Part shown: positions 48,672-57,616 of the stretch, piece after piece
Layout: every line of letters starts with the position of its first letter
How positions within the stretch are numbered: position 1 is the first letter of the stretch
From: Salinibacillus aidingensis
GTDB lineage: Bacteria > Bacillota > Bacilli > Bacillales > Alkalibacillaceae
Assembly (NCBI RefSeq): GCF_039522525.1
Contig: NZ_BAAADO010000003.1
Span: 124,001 to 188,000 of the forward strand
Direction of reading: 5' to 3'
Length of the DNA stretch: 64,000 bases
Notes under the pieces: generated by a model
What the model saw: only the letters and a program-made list of their open reading frames with translations
Database searches by the model: none
Told to the model about the DNA's origin: nothing
Translations under genes and position numbers: made by a program

Positions 48672-50567
48672 ATGAGCATCTTAAACAAAATTGAGGAGCA
48701 TCGGAGAGAAGAGGAAGAACTCCGATGGGAAGGTACGTTTAGGGAATACCTGGAACTTTTAAAAGAAAAGCCTTATTTAGCACAGTCTGCACATTCAAGA
48801 ATTTATCAAATGATTAAAGAAGCAGGCATTGAAGAAAAGGATGGGCATAACGAATACAAGTTTTTTAGTGATGAGCTTTTTGGTCTGGAGGAAGCGCTGG
48901 AAAAACTGGTCGAGGAATACTTCCATCCGGCAGCAGAACGGCTGGATGTCCGTAAGCGGATTTTATTATTAATGGGACCGGTAAGCGGCGGAAAGTCAAC
49001 CATCGTTTCATTGCTTAAGAGAGGCCTGGAGCGTTTTTCCTATACGGATTATGGTGCGGTATATGCGATTAAAGGCTGTCCCATGCATGAGGATCCTCTG
49101 CACCTGATTCCGCAGCATTTACGTGATGATTTCTATGAGGAATACGGCATACGAATTGAGGGCAATCTATCCCCGCTTAACATGATGCGGCTTGAAGAGG
49201 AATATGGAGGCAGGATTGAGGATGTGAAGGTAGAGCGGGTCTTTTTATCCGAAAATAAACGTCGGGGTATTGGTACCTTTAGCCCATCGGATCCGAAATC
49301 ACAGGATATTGCTGACTTAACGGGTTCCATTGATTTTTCGACCATCGCAGAGTATGGGTCTGAATCAGATCCCCGTGCCTACCGTTTCGATGGGGAGTTA
49401 AATGTGGCCAACCGCGGTTTAATGGAATTTCAGGAAATCTTAAAGTGTGATGAGAAGTTTTTATGGCACCTTTTATCTCTTACTCAGGAAGGTAACTTTA
49501 AGGCCGGACGCTTTGCTTTGATCAGTGCTGATGAGCTGATTGTTGCCCATACGAATGAAGCGGAGTACCGTTCATTTATTGCCAACAAAAAGAATGAAGC
49601 CTTACACTCCCGGATGATTGTCATGCCGGTCCCTTATAACCTAAAAGTCAGTGATGAAGAACGGATTTATCAGAAAATGGTGAAGGAAAGTGATATGAAG
49701 AATGTCCATATTGCGCCACATACCTTAAAAATAACAGCCATTTTCACCATCCTGACGCGGTTAAAGGAGTCAAATCGGCAGGATATTGATCTCTTAAAGA
49801 AGCTCTATTTATATGATGGGCAAAATGTAGAAGGATTCAGTGAAGTGGATATTGATGAGTTCAAAAAGGAATTTCCGGATGAAGGAATGGAAGGCATTGA
49901 TCCCCGTTTTATTATGAATCGGATTTCTTCTGCCATCATCAGAAAGGATACCAACTCCATTAATGCCCTTGATGTGCTGCGTTCTCTAAAAGAGGGATTA
50001 GACGATCATCCTTCGATTACGAAAGAAGACAAAGAGCGTTATTTATCCTTCATTTCCGTTGCCCGAAAGGAATACGATGAGATTGCGAAAAATGAAGTGC
50101 AAAAGGCGTTCGTCTACTCATATGAAGAATCTGCGAAAACGCTGATGGATAATTATCTTGATAATGTTGAGGCCTACTGTAATAAAACGAAAATTAAAGA
50201 TCCTCTAACTGGCGAAGAAATGCCGCCGGATGAAAAGCTGATGCGTTCTATTGAGGAGCAGATTGGAGTATCGGAAAATGCCAAGCGCGGTTTCCGTGAA
50301 GAGATTTTAATCCGTATTTCGGCTTATGCCCGTAAAGGTAAACGTTTTGATTATCAGTCCCATGAAAGGCTGCGTGAAGCCATCCAGAAGAAGCTGTTTG
50401 CTGATTTAAAGGATGTCGTCAAGATTACCACTTCGACCAAAACCCCTGATGAGCAGCAGTTGAAGAAAATCAATGAGGTGATTGCCACCCTCATTGATGA
50501 ATATGGATATGATTCAACGTCGGCCAATGAATTGCTGCGCTATGTCGGCAGTCTTTTAAACCGCTAA
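48672..50567 (+). CDS. prkA: serine protein kinase PrkA
   Basis: A 631 aa AAA-type kinase/ATPase family active in sporulating bacilli. Walker A GPVSGGKST (residues 102-110), AIKGCPMHEDPLHLIP, NRGLMEFQEI, and a C-terminal PrkA domain (IDEYGYDSTSANELLRYVGSLLNR at the end). ATG behind TAGGAGGG. In B. subtilis it lies next to yhbH; here yhbH is 8.6 kb further on. Own terminator. Confidence 0.95.
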   Translation: MSILNKIEEHRREEEELRWEGTFREYLELLKEKPYLAQSAHSRIYQMIKEAGIEEKDGHNEYKFFSDELFGLEEALEKLVEEYFHPAAERLDVRKRILLLMGPVSGGKSTIVSLLKRGLERFSYTDYGAVYAIKGCPMHEDPLHLIPQHLRDDFYEEYGIRIEGNLSPLNMMRLEEEYGGRIEDVKVERVFLSENKRRGIGTFSPSDPKSQDIADLTGSIDFSTIAEYGSESDPRAYRFDGELNVANRGLMEFQEILKCDEKFLWHLLSLTQEGNFKAGRFALISADELIVAHTNEAEYRSFIANKKNEALHSRMIVMPVPYNLKVSDEERIYQKMVKESDMKNVHIAPHTLKITAIFTILTRLKESNRQDIDLLKKLYLYDGQNVEGFSEVDIDEFKKEFPDEGMEGIDPRFIMNRISSAIIRKDTNSINALDVLRSLKEGLDDHPSITKEDKERYLSFISVARKEYDEIAKNEVQKAFVYSYEESAKTLMDNYLDNVEAYCNKTKIKDPLTGEEMPPDEKLMRSIEEQIGVSENAKRGFREEILIRISAYARKGKRFDYQSHERLREAIQKKLFADLKDVVKITTSTKTPDEQQLKKINEVIATLIDEYGYDSTSANELLRYVGSLLNR

Positions 50568-50569
50568 GA

Positions 50570-50611
50570 AAAGCCGTTTCAATGGTGAGTCCATTGGAAC
50601 GGCTTTTTTTA
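50570..50611 (+). terminator. intrinsic terminator of prkA
   Basis: AAGCCGTTTCAATGG and CCATTGGAACGGCTT arms, T-run. Confidence 0.9.
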
Positions 50612-50624
50612 TCTCTGTATGGCT

Positions 50625-50672
50625 GATAAAACTGCAGATTTTCTGGAATCAGTTTTTAATAGCGGGAATAAA
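50625..50672 (+). repeat. repeat trace D: short 21-base-period GATAAA copies
   Basis: GATAAA (50625), GAATCA-like (50646) and GAATAAA (50666) continue the period seen in islands A to C. Weak on its own. Confidence 0.35.
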
Positions 50673-50756
50673 ACCCAAGAAATAACCATAAGTATGTACA
50701 AACATTAAAGGTTCCGGAGTTTACATGTTCTAAGGATTTATTTTATGTTGCATTCC

Positions 50757-50790
50757 TTTTGTCTTAAGACGAAACAAGCCTATATATAAT
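50757..50790 (+). promoter_or_regulatory. palindrome and -10 box before the amino-acid ABC operon
   Basis: TTTTGTCTTAAGACGAAA (about 50757-50774; 16 of 18 symmetric) lies just ahead of TATAAT (50785-50790). A regulator site is possible; none is identified. The remaining 50673-50846 shows no gene. Confidence 0.4.
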
Positions 50791-50846
50791 TTTCAGGGGC
50801 CTTCTGAAAAACAGTGTTTACAAAATATTAAGGGGGAGAATTTGAA

Positions 50847-51650
50847 ATGAAAAAAATTGCTGTTTTTTTAGTGGTATTGCTATCACTGGCAATGCTGGCA
50901 GCTTGTGGTACCGGTAATTCATCAGGCAACGGAGATGGTGGTGATACAGATAGTGGTTCAAATGGTGATTCAGAAGTTTATCAGGTTGCAACAGATGCCA
51001 ACTTCCAGCCATTTGAATATAAGAATCCTGAGACAGGGGATATGGAAGGGTTCGATATTGATTTACTCAATGCGATCGCAGAGGAAGCTGGATTTGAAGT
51101 GAATTATAATACCATGGAGTTCGATGGATTACTGGGTTCCATGCGTACTGGCAAGCATGACATTGGGATTGCCGGCATCTCCATTACTGAAGATCGCAAA
51201 GAGGAAATAGATTTCTCGGATAAATACTATGACTCTGGTTTAATTTTGGCTGTTCCCAAGGATTCGGAACTGGAATCCATAGAGGATATTGACGGACACA
51301 CAGTAGGGGCACGTCAGGGATCCACAAGTGAAGACTATCTTAAAGAGAATACGAATGCCGATGTGAATTCGTTCCCTGAGATTGTAACAGCCTATCAGGA
51401 TTTGCAGGCTGGTCGTCTGGATGCGGTGCTTTATGATTTACCAAACGTTCAATATTACATCAATCAAAATGCATCCGATGAACTGAAAACAGTAGGAGAT
51501 GTTCTGCAGGGGCAGCCATATGGCATAGCGTTTCCAAAAGGATCTGATCTGGTTGAGCCTGTAAACGAAGCATTAGCGACGATTAAGGAAAACGGGACCT
51601 ATGCAGAAATCTATAAGAAATGGTTTGGTACGGAGCCGCCACAGGAATAA
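50847..51650 (+). CDS. polar amino-acid ABC transporter substrate-binding lipoprotein
   Basis: A 267 aa solute-binding protein (SBP family 3): lipobox LAAC (Cys20), Gly/Ser/Asp-rich linker, then YQVATDANFQPFEYKNP, GFDIDLLNAIAEEAG, GISITEDRKEEIDFSDKYYDSG and GARQGSTSEDYL, which suggest glutamine or another polar amino acid. ATG behind AAGGGGGAG. Leads an ABC operon of three genes. Confidence 0.9.
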   Translation: MKKIAVFLVVLLSLAMLAACGTGNSSGNGDGGDTDSGSNGDSEVYQVATDANFQPFEYKNPETGDMEGFDIDLLNAIAEEAGFEVNYNTMEFDGLLGSMRTGKHDIGIAGISITEDRKEEIDFSDKYYDSGLILAVPKDSELESIEDIDGHTVGARQGSTSEDYLKENTNADVNSFPEIVTAYQDLQAGRLDAVLYDLPNVQYYINQNASDELKTVGDVLQGQPYGIAFPKGSDLVEPVNEALATIKENGTYAEIYKKWFGTEPPQE

Positions 51651-51685
51651 ACATCTTTAATAAACCATATTGTATAGAGCAATCA

Positions 51686-51719
51686 AGCGTAACAAGCAAA
51701 GCTTGTTACGCTGTTTTTT
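51686..51719 (+). terminator. intercistronic hairpin (attenuating terminator)
   Basis: AGCGTAACAAGC and GCTTGTTACGCT arms with T-run between binding-protein and permease genes. It would keep the binding protein in excess. Confidence 0.8.
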
Positions 51720-51742
51720 AAATTAAGGGGGAGATTTTTAGA

Positions 51743-52393
51743 ATGATAGATGCTATTATGGATACACCGTATATAAAATCCTTACCCTTTCTCTGGGAAG
51801 GATTGCAATTAACTGTAGCCATTACCCTTATCGGGCTTTTTCTGGGTATGATATTAGGAGCTTTGGCCGGACTGGGGAAGCTATCAAAAATAAAGTTTAT
51901 TCGGGGTTTCTGGACTGTTTATATTGAAATGATCCGGGGCACGCCGATTATGGCACAGGCTTTATTTATCTATTTTGGTCTGGCAGAATTACAGTTGAAT
52001 TCCTTTGCTACAGGTGTTATTGCTATTGCATTAAACGCGGGTGCCTACATTGGTGAGATTGTCCGCGGTGCAGTATATTCCATTGATAGTGGACAGACAG
52101 AGGCAGGGCGGTCTTTAGGGTTAACAGAGAGACAGACGATGCGTTATATTGTCTGGCCACAGGCGTTTAAGCGTATGATTCCTCCATTGGGAAATCAGTT
52201 TGTTATCAGCTTAAAGGATACATCGGTATTTTCCGTTATCGCTGTTCCTGATTTAATTTATCAGGCTCGACAGTACTATAACGCTACCTTTGAGCAGTTT
52301 GAAACGCTTGTCATGGTCTGTATATTTTATCTTATTATAACGATTCCTGCTGCTCTTTATTTACGAAGAATAGAAAGGAAGATGGATGTCTAA
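51743..52393 (+). CDS. polar amino-acid ABC transporter permease
   Basis: A 216 aa HisM/GlnP-type permease with five membrane helices and the EAA loop EAGRSLGLTERQTMRYIVWPQAFKRMIPP. ATG behind AAGGGGGAG. The stop codon immediately precedes the ATPase start. Confidence 0.92.
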   Translation: MIDAIMDTPYIKSLPFLWEGLQLTVAITLIGLFLGMILGALAGLGKLSKIKFIRGFWTVYIEMIRGTPIMAQALFIYFGLAELQLNSFATGVIAIALNAGAYIGEIVRGAVYSIDSGQTEAGRSLGLTERQTMRYIVWPQAFKRMIPPLGNQFVISLKDTSVFSVIAVPDLIYQARQYYNATFEQFETLVMVCIFYLIITIPAALYLRRIERKMDV

Positions 52394-53116
52394 ATGATAA
52401 CAGTAAAAGATTTGCATAAATCGTTCGGTGATTTGGAAGTTTTAAAGGGAATTGATGCCCAGGTTGAAGAGAGTGAAGTGGTCTGTGTGATTGGCCCTTC
52501 AGGATCCGGGAAAAGTACCTTCTTGCGTTGTCTCAACCTGCTGGAGGATATCACCTCAGGTACAGTAACGATTGACGGAGATGAACTAACTGCTGCTGGT
52601 ACCGATATAAATGCCCTTCGAACAAAAGTGGGGATGGTTTTCCAACATTTCAATCTGTTTCCGCATAAAACAGTGCTGGAAAATGTGACGCTGGGCCCCA
52701 TTAAAGTAAAAGGATTATCTGAAAAAGAGGCAGAAGAAACCGGACGGGCCCTGCTTGAAAAAGTTGGATTATCTGACAAAGCCCATGATTATCCGGACAG
52801 TCTTTCAGGCGGTCAAAAACAGCGTGTAGCCATCGCCCGTGCTCTTGCCATGGAGCCAAAAGTGATGCTTTTTGATGAGCCTACATCTGCCCTTGATCCT
52901 GAGCTGGTAGGGGATGTCCTGCAGGTTATGAAGGATTTGGCAAAGGAAGGTATGACTATGGTCGTCGTTACCCATGAGATGGGCTTTGCCCGTGAGGTTG
53001 GAGATCGGGTCATCTTTATGGATGAAGGCATCATCCAGGAGGAAGGAAATCCGGAAGATATTTTTGATAACCCGCAAAACCCTCGTACACAGTCTTTCTT
53101 GAGTAAAATTTTATAA
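52394..53116 (+). CDS. polar amino-acid ABC transporter ATP-binding protein
   Basis: A 240 aa GlnQ-type ATPase: Walker A GPSGSGKST, Q-loop VFQHFNLFPHKTV, signature LSGGQKQRVAIARAL, Walker B VMLFDEPTSALDPE, H-loop VTHEMGFAREV. Completes the importer with the two preceding genes. Confidence 0.95.
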   Translation: MITVKDLHKSFGDLEVLKGIDAQVEESEVVCVIGPSGSGKSTFLRCLNLLEDITSGTVTIDGDELTAAGTDINALRTKVGMVFQHFNLFPHKTVLENVTLGPIKVKGLSEKEAEETGRALLEKVGLSDKAHDYPDSLSGGQKQRVAIARALAMEPKVMLFDEPTSALDPELVGDVLQVMKDLAKEGMTMVVVTHEMGFAREVGDRVIFMDEGIIQEEGNPEDIFDNPQNPRTQSFLSKIL

Positions 53117-53149
53117 TCACATAATGAAAAAGATTTTATATAATATTGT

Positions 53150-53195
53150 AAGCGGAGTGTATTCTATAAATATAAGGAGTACATTTCGCTTTTTC
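53150..53195 (+). terminator. intrinsic terminator of the amino-acid ABC operon
   Basis: AAGCGGAGTGTA and TACATTTCGCTT form twelve pairs including G-T wobbles, then a T-rich tail. Confidence 0.7.
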
Positions 53196-53220
53196 TTTAT
53201 TAATATATGTATGTTTGTTA

Positions 53221-53240
53221 ATATGAACATATGATCATAT
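53221..53240 (+). promoter_or_regulatory. CzrA/ArsR-type operator of czcD
   Basis: ATATGAACATATGATCATAT is a near-palindrome (TGAACA-TA-TGATCA core), typical of zinc-sensing ArsR-family sites, 18 bases before the czcD start. Confidence 0.65.
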
Positions 53241-53257
53241 ATCAAGAGGTGAAAACA

Positions 53258-54184
53258 ATGGGGCACAATCATAATCATGATCACGGACATAGCCATGGAC
53301 ATGGTCATCACCATAATGCAAATAAAAAAGCGTTACTGATCAGCTTTTGTCTGATTGCCGCTTTTATGGTTGTGGAAGTCATAGGCGGGTTTTTGACAAA
53401 TAGTTTAGCGCTTATATCTGATGCAGGGCATATGTTAAGCGATGCCGCATCCCTTGGATTGAGTCTTGTCGCTTTTAAGATGGGAGAAAAAGCTGCTAAT
53501 GCCAGTAAAACGTATGGATATAAACGTTTTGAAATTTTAGCCGCTTTTATTAACGGTATTACCTTGCTGGCTATTTCCCTATATATATTCTGGGAAGCGT
53601 ATCACCGTTTTCTGAACCCCCCTAATGTAGGATCGGGTATGCTGATTATTGCTTCTATTGGCCTGGTTGTTAATGTTGTAGTTGCCTGGATTCTTATGAG
53701 GGGAGATACAGAAGAAAACCTGAATTTACGCAGTGCTTTTTTACACGTACTAGGTGATTTGCTTGGTTCTGCTGGAGCCATGGTTGCCGGTCTATTGATT
53801 ATTTTCTTTAACTGGAATATAGCAGACCCTATCGCCAGTGTGATAGTGGCTATACTGGTTCTTATCAGCGGTTGGAGAGTGACCAGGGATTCTGTTCATG
53901 TGTTGATGGAGGGAAAACCATCTCATATTGAAATGGATGTTGTTGAGGAAACATTGTGCAATATATCAGGAGTTAAGGAAGTTCATGATTTGCACGTTTG
54001 GGCTATCACTTCAGATTTTCCAACTTTAACCTGTCATTTGATTGTTAAGGATGACGTAAACCGTGACTCGATTTTAGAAAAAGCATCAAATCTTTTACAT
54101 GACAAGTTCGAACTGCATCATACGACGATACAGATAGAAGGAGCCAATGCCAAATTCCATAAAAAAGAAGATAATTGTAATTAA
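53258..54184 (+). CDS. czcD: CDF zinc/cobalt/cadmium efflux transporter
   Basis: A 308 aa metal-proton antiporter: His-rich N-terminus (HNHNHDHGHSHGHGHHHN), six membrane helices, metal sites SDAGHMLSD and HVLGDLLGS, and the cytoplasmic domain VHDLHVWAITSDFPTLTCHL. ATG behind AAGAGGTG. In an operon with czrA, 13 bases apart. Confidence 0.93.
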   Translation: MGHNHNHDHGHSHGHGHHHNANKKALLISFCLIAAFMVVEVIGGFLTNSLALISDAGHMLSDAASLGLSLVAFKMGEKAANASKTYGYKRFEILAAFINGITLLAISLYIFWEAYHRFLNPPNVGSGMLIIASIGLVVNVVVAWILMRGDTEENLNLRSAFLHVLGDLLGSAGAMVAGLLIIFFNWNIADPIASVIVAILVLISGWRVTRDSVHVLMEGKPSHIEMDVVEETLCNISGVKEVHDLHVWAITSDFPTLTCHLIVKDDVNRDSILEKASNLLHDKFELHHTTIQIEGANAKFHKKEDNCN

Positions 54185-54197
54185 AGAGGCGATAAAT

Positions 54198-54515
54198 ATG
54201 GAAAAAAATAAAAATGAGGGTTATAAAGAACTGGATGAGGATACACTCTTTATTGTTTCTCAAACATTTAAAGCATTATCCGATCCAACAAGACTACGGA
54301 TTTTATACTTGTTATTTCAAAACGAATATTCTGTTAATCAGATTGCAGACACGCTCCAGCTAAAGCAATCCAATGTTTCACATCAGCTTCGGTATTTGAA
54401 AGGACTGCGATTAGTAAAGTTTCGCAGAGAGGGAACGACCATTTATTATTCTCATGATGATCAGCATGTGATGAAGATGCTCGACCAGACAATCCATCAT
54501 GCTTTACACCAATAA
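54198..54515 (+). CDS. czrA: ArsR-family zinc-sensing repressor
   Basis: A 105 aa winged-helix repressor: KALSDPTRLRILYLL, SVNQIADTLQLKQSNVSHQLRYLKGLRLV. The C-terminal helix has D-x-H...H-x-x-H (DQHVMKMLDQTIHHALH), with spacing identical to the alpha-5 zinc site of CzrA. It probably releases the 53221-53240 operator when zinc or cobalt binds. ATG 54198 behind AGAGGCG; an upstream in-frame start overlaps czcD. Confidence 0.9.
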   Translation: MEKNKNEGYKELDEDTLFIVSQTFKALSDPTRLRILYLLFQNEYSVNQIADTLQLKQSNVSHQLRYLKGLRLVKFRREGTTIYYSHDDQHVMKMLDQTIHHALHQ

Positions 54516-54766
54516 ATGATGTCTTAGACTTAAAAATGCTCACTCATTCCATAAACTTTCGAAAAACTTGAAATTTCTTTACTCACAGACTTTTCTGTAC
54601 AGGATTTTTTTTATATACTAAATGAGTATGGTACATGATTAGGACCTTGCACCTGGCTCAACAAATTCATGGAATATAAATGAATGAGTTGAGTCAGAAG
54701 CGGTGTAATCCTATAATAAAAAGAGTAATGTATACGTTTACGAAATTCTAATGGGGGTAGTGAAAA
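54516..54766. other. odhAB upstream region
   Basis: No gene seen. ATGTATACGTTTACG at 54728-54742 is a weak cre-like site (two mismatches), consistent with catabolite control of odhAB. The start region has GGGGGT. Confidence 0.3.
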
Positions 54767-57616
54767 GTGTCAAACAAAGGGTCAGAAAGTATTTGGGATC
54801 AGTTTCACGGCCCAAACATGGGTTACGTTGAAGAGCAATATGAACAATTTTTGGAAGACCCTGATTTGGTAGATCCGTCATTAAAGGATATCTTTCGTGA
54901 ATATGGAGCACCTGAATGGATATCCCCTGGCGGAACCACACAACCAGGAGAAGCACAGGAATTATCAGATGGTGACGTACAAAAAATCTCTGCGACTATG
55001 AAGCTAGTAGAGGCCATTCGTCGCCATGGACATTTAGAAGCGAATATTTATCCAGTAGGCAGGAAAAAAGATCGCTATTCTCCACTTGTTGATCCAAAGA
55101 CTTATGGTTTGTCGGATGAGGATTTGCGTTCGATTCCGGCAAGATGGGTATGGAAAAACGCACCATCCAATGTGAACAATGCTTTGGATGTTGTTAAAAC
55201 GCTAAAATTGCGGTATGCCGGTAAAATCTCTTTCGAATTTTACCATGTACATGATGATCAGGAACGAGAGTGGCTTCAGCAAAATGTTGAAACCGGTAAT
55301 TTCAATGTCACTCTTAATCCTGACGAAAAAAAGGAATTGCTGCAAAACATAGCTGAAGTAGAAGGGTTTGAGCAATTTCTCGGAAAAACATTTGTAGGGC
55401 AAAAGCGCTTTTCTATAGAAGGTTTGGATGTTATGGTTCCAATGCTTAATCGTCTCGTTCATGAAGCAAACAATGATTCAGTTGAGCATGTACTTATGGG
55501 AATGGCTCACCGCGGTCGTCTTAATGTATTAGCCCATGTTCTTGGGAAGCCATACGATTTAATTTTTTCCGAATTCCATTCCTCACCTGATAAAGAGCTG
55601 ATTCCATCTGAAGGTTCAACCGGAATCAACTATGGATGGACAGGTGACGTAAAATACCATTTTGGTGCTGATCGTGATATTAAAGGAAAGGATGAGAAAA
55701 GCACACATGTAACGCTTGCACATAACCCATCTCATCTGGAATTTGTAAACCCTATTGTGGAAGGGTATACACGTGCAGCACAGGACGACCGCACACATAG
55801 TGGCTATGCTGAGCCTGATCTTAATAAGGCGTTTACCATTTCCATACATGGAGATGCAGCCTTTATCGGTGAAGGTGTGGTTGCTGAAACATTAAATCTT
55901 TCCCGTTTAAGGGGCTATCACACAGGTGGAACGATTCATATTATTGCTAATAATCTCGTCGGCTTTACGACAAACAATACTGATGGTCGCTCCACAACCT
56001 ATGCAAGTGATTTGGCAAAAGGATTTGAAATCCCGGTTGTTCATGTTAATGCGGACGATCCTGAAGCTTGTTTAACAGCTGTTAATCTCGTCTACGAATA
56101 TCGTAAAAAGTTTCATAAAGATATTTTAATTGACTTAGTTGGCTATCGTCGCTATGGACATAACGAAATGGATGAACCAAGATCCACTCAGCCATTTTTA
56201 TATCAGAATATTGATGAGCATGACTCAGCACTTCACGTTTATGCCCAAAGTCTGGTGGAAGAAGGTGTGATTTCAGAAGAAGAGTTTAATCAGTTGAAGA
56301 AGGATGTTTCGAAAAAGTTCAAGTCCATTTATGAAAGTATGAAGGAGGACGAACAGGATGAACCTGAAGAGGCTGAGGTACCTGAGGCTCTGACAAATGG
56401 ACTCGAAGAAATTGAAACAGCTGTACCTTTGGAAACCCTAGAAGAACTTAATGAGAACTTGCTTAAACGTCCTGAAGGATTTAACGTCTTTAAAAAGTTA
56501 GAGCGAATTCTTAAGAAGCGCGCAAAAGGATTTGAGGAAGGGAAAATTGACTGGTCATTAGGGGAAGCCTTGGCCTTTGCCACTATTTTAAAGGACGGAA
56601 CCCCGATTCGTATCACTGGTCAGGATACAGAACGCGGAACATTTGCACATCGTCACGCGGTTCTGCATGATGTTGAAACAGAAGATACGTACAGTCCATT
56701 TCATGATTTAGCAGGTGTTCATGCATCCTTTGATGTTTATAACAGCCCTCTATCCGAAGTGGGGGTGCTTGGATTTGAGTACGGATATAGTGTTCAATCC
56801 CCGGAAACTTTAGTGTTCTGGGAAGCACAGTTTGGCGATTTTGCCAATACCGGTCAGGTGATTCTTGATCAATTTATTGCTGCCGGACGTGCCAAATGGG
56901 GACAAAAATCAAATATGGTGCTACTCCTTCCGCATGGCTATGAAGGACAGGGACCAGAGCATTCCAGTGCACGCTTGGAACGCTTCTTACAGTTATCTGC
57001 TGAAAATAACTTTACGGTTGCGAATGTAACGTCATCAGCACAATTTTTCCACTTGCTGCGTAGGCAGGCTGCAATTGGCGGCAAAGATTCGGCACGTCCA
57101 TTGGTTGTCATGACACCTAAGAGTCTTTTAAGAAATCCAAGAGTCGCTGCTGCACCAAGTGAGTTTACGGAAGGGAAGTTCAACCCGGTTGTTGAACAGA
57201 AAAACCTCGGGACGAAGAAAACAAAAGTGAAACGTGTCGTTCTGGGCAGTGGGAAGATTATGGTCGACTTGGATGAAGCACTTGATGAAAGAAAAGGGGA
57301 AGATTTCGATTGGCTTCATGTATTACGTGTTGAACAAATCTATCCATTCCCTGCGGAACAAATCAAGGATATTTTAGCTCGTTATAAAAATGCAGAGGAA
57401 ATTGTATGGGTTCAGGAAGAGCCTAGAAATGCCGGCAGCTGGGACTTCGTTAAGGAGGAGCTGCAGACATTAGTGAAGGACAGTCAGACGGTGAAGTATA
57501 TTGGCCGTCCTAGACGTTCAGCGCCTTCCGTAGGTGAACCTAATATTCATAAAGCAGAACAAAGTAAGATTATAAACCAGACGCTTAAGCTTTCTAAAGG
57601 AGGAGATTCCCAGTGA
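54767..57616 (+). CDS. odhA: 2-oxoglutarate dehydrogenase E1 component
   Basis: Thiamine-diphosphate decarboxylase of the TCA cycle. A 949 aa protein: N-terminal E2-binding MGYVEEQYEQFLEDPDLVDPSLKDIFREYG, ThDP region GMAHRGRLNVLAHVLGKPY, HLEFVNPIVEGYTRA, HGDAAFIGEGVVAETLNLSRL, NNLVGFTTN, and C-terminal AQFGDFANTGQVILDQFIAAG. Length matches B. subtilis OdhA. GTG start behind GGGGGTAG. Overlaps odhB by 4 bases (GTGA). Confidence 0.96.
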   Translation: MSNKGSESIWDQFHGPNMGYVEEQYEQFLEDPDLVDPSLKDIFREYGAPEWISPGGTTQPGEAQELSDGDVQKISATMKLVEAIRRHGHLEANIYPVGRKKDRYSPLVDPKTYGLSDEDLRSIPARWVWKNAPSNVNNALDVVKTLKLRYAGKISFEFYHVHDDQEREWLQQNVETGNFNVTLNPDEKKELLQNIAEVEGFEQFLGKTFVGQKRFSIEGLDVMVPMLNRLVHEANNDSVEHVLMGMAHRGRLNVLAHVLGKPYDLIFSEFHSSPDKELIPSEGSTGINYGWTGDVKYHFGADRDIKGKDEKSTHVTLAHNPSHLEFVNPIVEGYTRAAQDDRTHSGYAEPDLNKAFTISIHGDAAFIGEGVVAETLNLSRLRGYHTGGTIHIIANNLVGFTTNNTDGRSTTYASDLAKGFEIPVVHVNADDPEACLTAVNLVYEYRKKFHKDILIDLVGYRRYGHNEMDEPRSTQPFLYQNIDEHDSALHVYAQSLVEEGVISEEEFNQLKKDVSKKFKSIYESMKEDEQDEPEEAEVPEALTNGLEEIETAVPLETLEELNENLLKRPEGFNVFKKLERILKKRAKGFEEGKIDWSLGEALAFATILKDGTPIRITGQDTERGTFAHRHAVLHDVETEDTYSPFHDLAGVHASFDVYNSPLSEVGVLGFEYGYSVQSPETLVFWEAQFGDFANTGQVILDQFIAAGRAKWGQKSNMVLLLPHGYEGQGPEHSSARLERFLQLSAENNFTVANVTSSAQFFHLLRRQAAIGGKDSARPLVVMTPKSLLRNPRVAAAPSEFTEGKFNPVVEQKNLGTKKTKVKRVVLGSGKIMVDLDEALDERKGEDFDWLHVLRVEQIYPFPAEQIKDILARYKNAEEIVWVQEEPRNAGSWDFVKEELQTLVKDSQTVKYIGRPRRSAPSVGEPNIHKAEQSKIINQTLKLSKGGDSQ

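Noticed and set aside
54147..54197. Extended N-terminus of CzrA overlapping czcD
   Set aside because: ATG 54198 has a ribosome site and gives the usual CzrA length.
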